From positions 186,001 to 250,000 of the forward strand of contig JAGTJM010000034.1 in the NCBI GenBank assembly GCA_020747015.1: a stretch of 64,000 bases of DNA, given 5' to 3'. Shown one piece after another: positions 61,881 through 64,000 of the stretch (positions within the stretch are counted from its first letter, which is position 1; the number at the start of each line of letters is the position of its first letter). Origin of the DNA: Pyrenochaeta sp. MPI-SDFR-AT-0127 (Eukaryota > Ascomycota > Dothideomycetes > Pleosporales > Cucurbitariaceae). Below the pieces are notes generated by a model. That model worked only from the letters and a program-made list of their open reading frames with translations. It searched no databases and was not told the DNA's origin. The translations under genes and the position numbers were made by a program.

Positions 61881-63496
61881 GGTGCTCGAATAGCGGTGTC
61901 TAACAGCTCAAGTGCGGTGGGTTGGCATTCGGACGCGATACGCAGCACGCCGTAGTTATTCCATATCGAAGTGTGGGCGGCTCCGTGCCTGGAGGAGAAT
62001 CGGGCGCCAGATAAGTCGACTGTGCAACACGCAGCTCGAGAGTCGGGAATGAAGCAGTAAGCATGGCAACGAGGATGGGATCCCAATATCGCTCCGGACC
62101 TAACAGGGCCTCAGGATTTGGAGCCTGTCAGACGCATAAGACCAAGGCGCATGGGTGTACCCCACGTGGCAATCCTAAATACAGATGGAGCATTTGGTTG
62201 TACTACCGGTGCTGTGGTAACCGCTTGGTGACGATGGGGGTCAAGAATCACCCAGGACGCGAACAAAGCGAACAGACGAGTACCCCGCATGTCGATTCTT
62301 TCCTCCACTGCACGAGGCATCTCTTCTGTTCTCAGACTCCCTGCCTGTGGAGGCCCGCGGAGCCCGGTGTGCCGCCGGGCAAACGCCTGGCCTCAAGCGA
62401 TGTTTTGGGGCATCGGGTATGTCCGCGCAATCTCCTGGCAGGCCCATCCGTGTTTCTACGCGGACCGAGCCATATTGGTGCGGCAGCGCTGCGGACGCAG
62501 CCTACTTCAAGTGTTGGCACTGATCACTTTGAGCTCAACGATGGCCCTGCAGACAATGGCATGCTCAATTGATTCGAAACACGCTGCTTGCGTGCTCTCG
62601 CGTGGAAATGGAAGAGCGGGTTTGCATGCGCCACCGAATCCTTCGACGCTGTTTCTGGCAAAGACCGCAGGCTTTTACGAGGGGGATATGTAGCCAAGTC
62701 ACATCGGACCGCGGTAAATGGGCCTGTCCCCTCCAGATGCACTGAGAGCTGCTGTGATTCGTACGCAGGTATATAGCTCTGCATGTATAGGTGCTTAACT
62801 TTTTTTTCAGCCTGTTTGGCCATGATTTTTCCAGATCGTGGGCAAACAATGCAGCAGATTGTCCACACGAACACGGGTTTGTCGTGGGCTCTGTGTATCT
62901 AGTATCCACATATTCATCATCCTGTGTAGATGTGTGATTAGGCTCAGGCGGCTGGCGGAGAGGCCGCCGTCTCCCGCAAACGAGATTAGCCGCTTATGCA
63001 GTCCTCGGACTGTCTTGCATGCAGGCCACCCTTCCTTTCTAGTCTCAACGCCACCAACGGAGCTCGACATTCCTAGACATGCTGCCACCGCAATACAAGT
63101 CCTTCAGAGGCCTTTCACACCACGTTGAGGCACAGTGACCCGAGCGATCGGCACAGTCCATCTGACAGAGCCGCCTCGCTTGCTCGACACGCGTATATAA
63201 GCGATATCCACGCAGCAAATGTCCAGCATGGTACGGCATGCTAGTCCTCAACGGCTCCGTATGGCACGACTCATGGGCCGATCTAGCCTCTTCCCCACGA
63301 ACTATGATCAGTGCTTTGGACGCGAGAACGAGGCCTCGCTTGCCATGCTGCTCGGCGACAAGTAATTTCAAACCCAACCATGTAAAAGGATCGTGTGTAC
63401 CTTATATGCAATGGCCTCCTGCATCTCCATCACCGTCCCAGACTCCCGGTACCCAGGATTCTCGTGTCGCGCGGAATTCTCCGCCATACATTGACA
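61881..63496. other. Divergent intergenic region
   Basis: About 1.6 kb between the rhodopsin-domain gene (minus) and the FAD oxidase gene (plus). ORFs at 62063-62572 and 62524-62909 show no domain. A TATATAA at 63194-63200 could serve the oxidase gene. Confidence 0.45.
63194..63200 (+). promoter_or_regulatory. TATA-like box upstream of FAD oxidase
   Basis: TATATAA about 300 bases before the ATG at 63497. The distance would imply a long leader or an intron in it. Confidence 0.25.
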
Positions 63497-64000
63497 ATGC
63501 GGATCCCATCTGTTGTCTCCCTGGGCGCCCTCACGGCAGCCGCGTCAGCAAGTACGTTTGAGCCTGCCGACTTCAATGTGACGGAGGCTCTTCTCGACAA
63601 CGGCGTCAATGTCTCGGCTATCCCAGAACTGGCGGGACTGGTGGAGCGCTCTTCTCTCGGTGCCTGCTCAATAGCTGTGTGTATCCCTTGGCTTCGTGTG
63701 CAAGATTCGGCCCGATAGCTGACCATTGTCACAGTGCAGCGCTCTCAAGATCACGTTTGGAAGTGGCAGCGTGCTGTCTGAAGGAAGCGCGGCATACCAA
63801 GACTTCACCAACAATTACTGGGCGGGGCAGCAGAACAGCGTCAACCCATACTGTGTGTTCAAACCCACCAATGCAGTTCAAGTTTCGACGCTTGTCCTTT
63901 TGTCTCGCCTCACGCAGTGCCCGTTTGCCGTGAAAGGAGGGGGTCATGCGGCTTTTGCGGGAGGCTCGAGCATAGAGGGGGGCATTACCGTGGCCCTGGA
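63497..64000 (+). CDS. Secreted FAD-linked oxidoreductase (BBE type), 5' part
   Basis: Exon one is 63497-63676; a 58-nt intron (GTGTGT...CACAG) leads to exon two at 63735, which runs off the window. The visible 148 residues start with a signal peptide (MRIPSVVSLGALTAAASAST). Then come a Cys in LGACSIA|CSALKI, a NNYWAGQQNSVNPYCVFKP segment and the start of the FAD-binding domain with VSTLVLL and CPFAVKGGGHAAFAGGSS, the His-containing loop that binds FAD covalently in many members. This is the PF01565-type fold of berberine-bridge-like oxidases, common in fungal secondary metabolism and sugar oxidation. Substrate and C-terminal BBE domain lie outside the window. An upstream ATG at 63395 in the same frame would mask the signal peptide and is not preferred. 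Confidence 0.88.

Noticed and set aside
62063..62572. Plus-strand ORF of 169 codons
   Set aside because: No recognisable domain, overlaps other ORFs on both strands and lacks splice or promoter signals.
1..64000. Secondary-metabolite gene cluster or CRISPR-like array
   Set aside because: No PKS, NRPS or terpene synthase core gene is present, and no regularly spaced repeats are seen; the FAD oxidase at the right edge is only a hint toward a cluster outside the window.

Overview
The window is nuclear DNA of a filamentous ascomycete, most likely a dothideomycete of the Pleosporales type; the order is inferred, not proven. Three things support this. Genes are split by very short introns (44-134 nt) with GTRNGT-like donors and CTAAC-like branch sites. 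The gene families are typical of moulds: a HET-domain protein, a STAND-type N-terminal domain, a fungal rhodopsin-domain protein and a BBE-type FAD oxidase. Decayed repeats carry the mark of repeat-induced point mutation (RIP). I rebuilt exon joins by hand from splice signals and frame. Every complete spliced model is a whole number of codons.

Layout. 1-7.1 kb: a small two-exon gene, a C2H2 protein, a coiled-coil orphan and a three-exon membrane protein. 7.8-22 kb: a gene-dense housekeeping block holding a tandem DsbA/kappa-GST-like protein, listerin (LTN1), the TFIIH helicase RAD3 divergent from it, ornithine decarboxylase antizyme (needs a +1 ribosomal frameshift) and a nucleolar FKBP. 22-30 kb: a STAND-like ankyrin protein, two weak ORFs and a C2H2 factor. 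30.8-40.1 kb: REV1, a Yippee-like protein and an NDR-family kinase. 40.9-45.7 kb: two diverged paralogues of unknown family and a HET protein. 46.5-53.1 kb: HEM14 and a NAB2-like poly(A)-binding protein, separated by a 2.64 kb Fot1/pogo-type transposon with perfect 97 bp inverted repeats and a transposase broken only by in-frame TAA/TAG codons. 53-64 kb: an amino-acid permease, a secreted FG-GAP repeat protein, an AT-rich repeat relic, a rhodopsin-domain membrane protein and the start of a secreted FAD oxidase cut by the window edge.

The genes do not form one pathway or an obvious biosynthetic cluster. Shared themes are genome maintenance (RAD3, REV1), protein and RNA quality control (LTN1, NAB2, FKBP) and polyamine control (antizyme with an amino-acid permease elsewhere in the window). 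The most notable observations are the antizyme recoding site, the contrast between perfect transposon ends and a mutated interior, the unknown paralogue pair beside a HET gene, and three introns that are stop-free and in frame.
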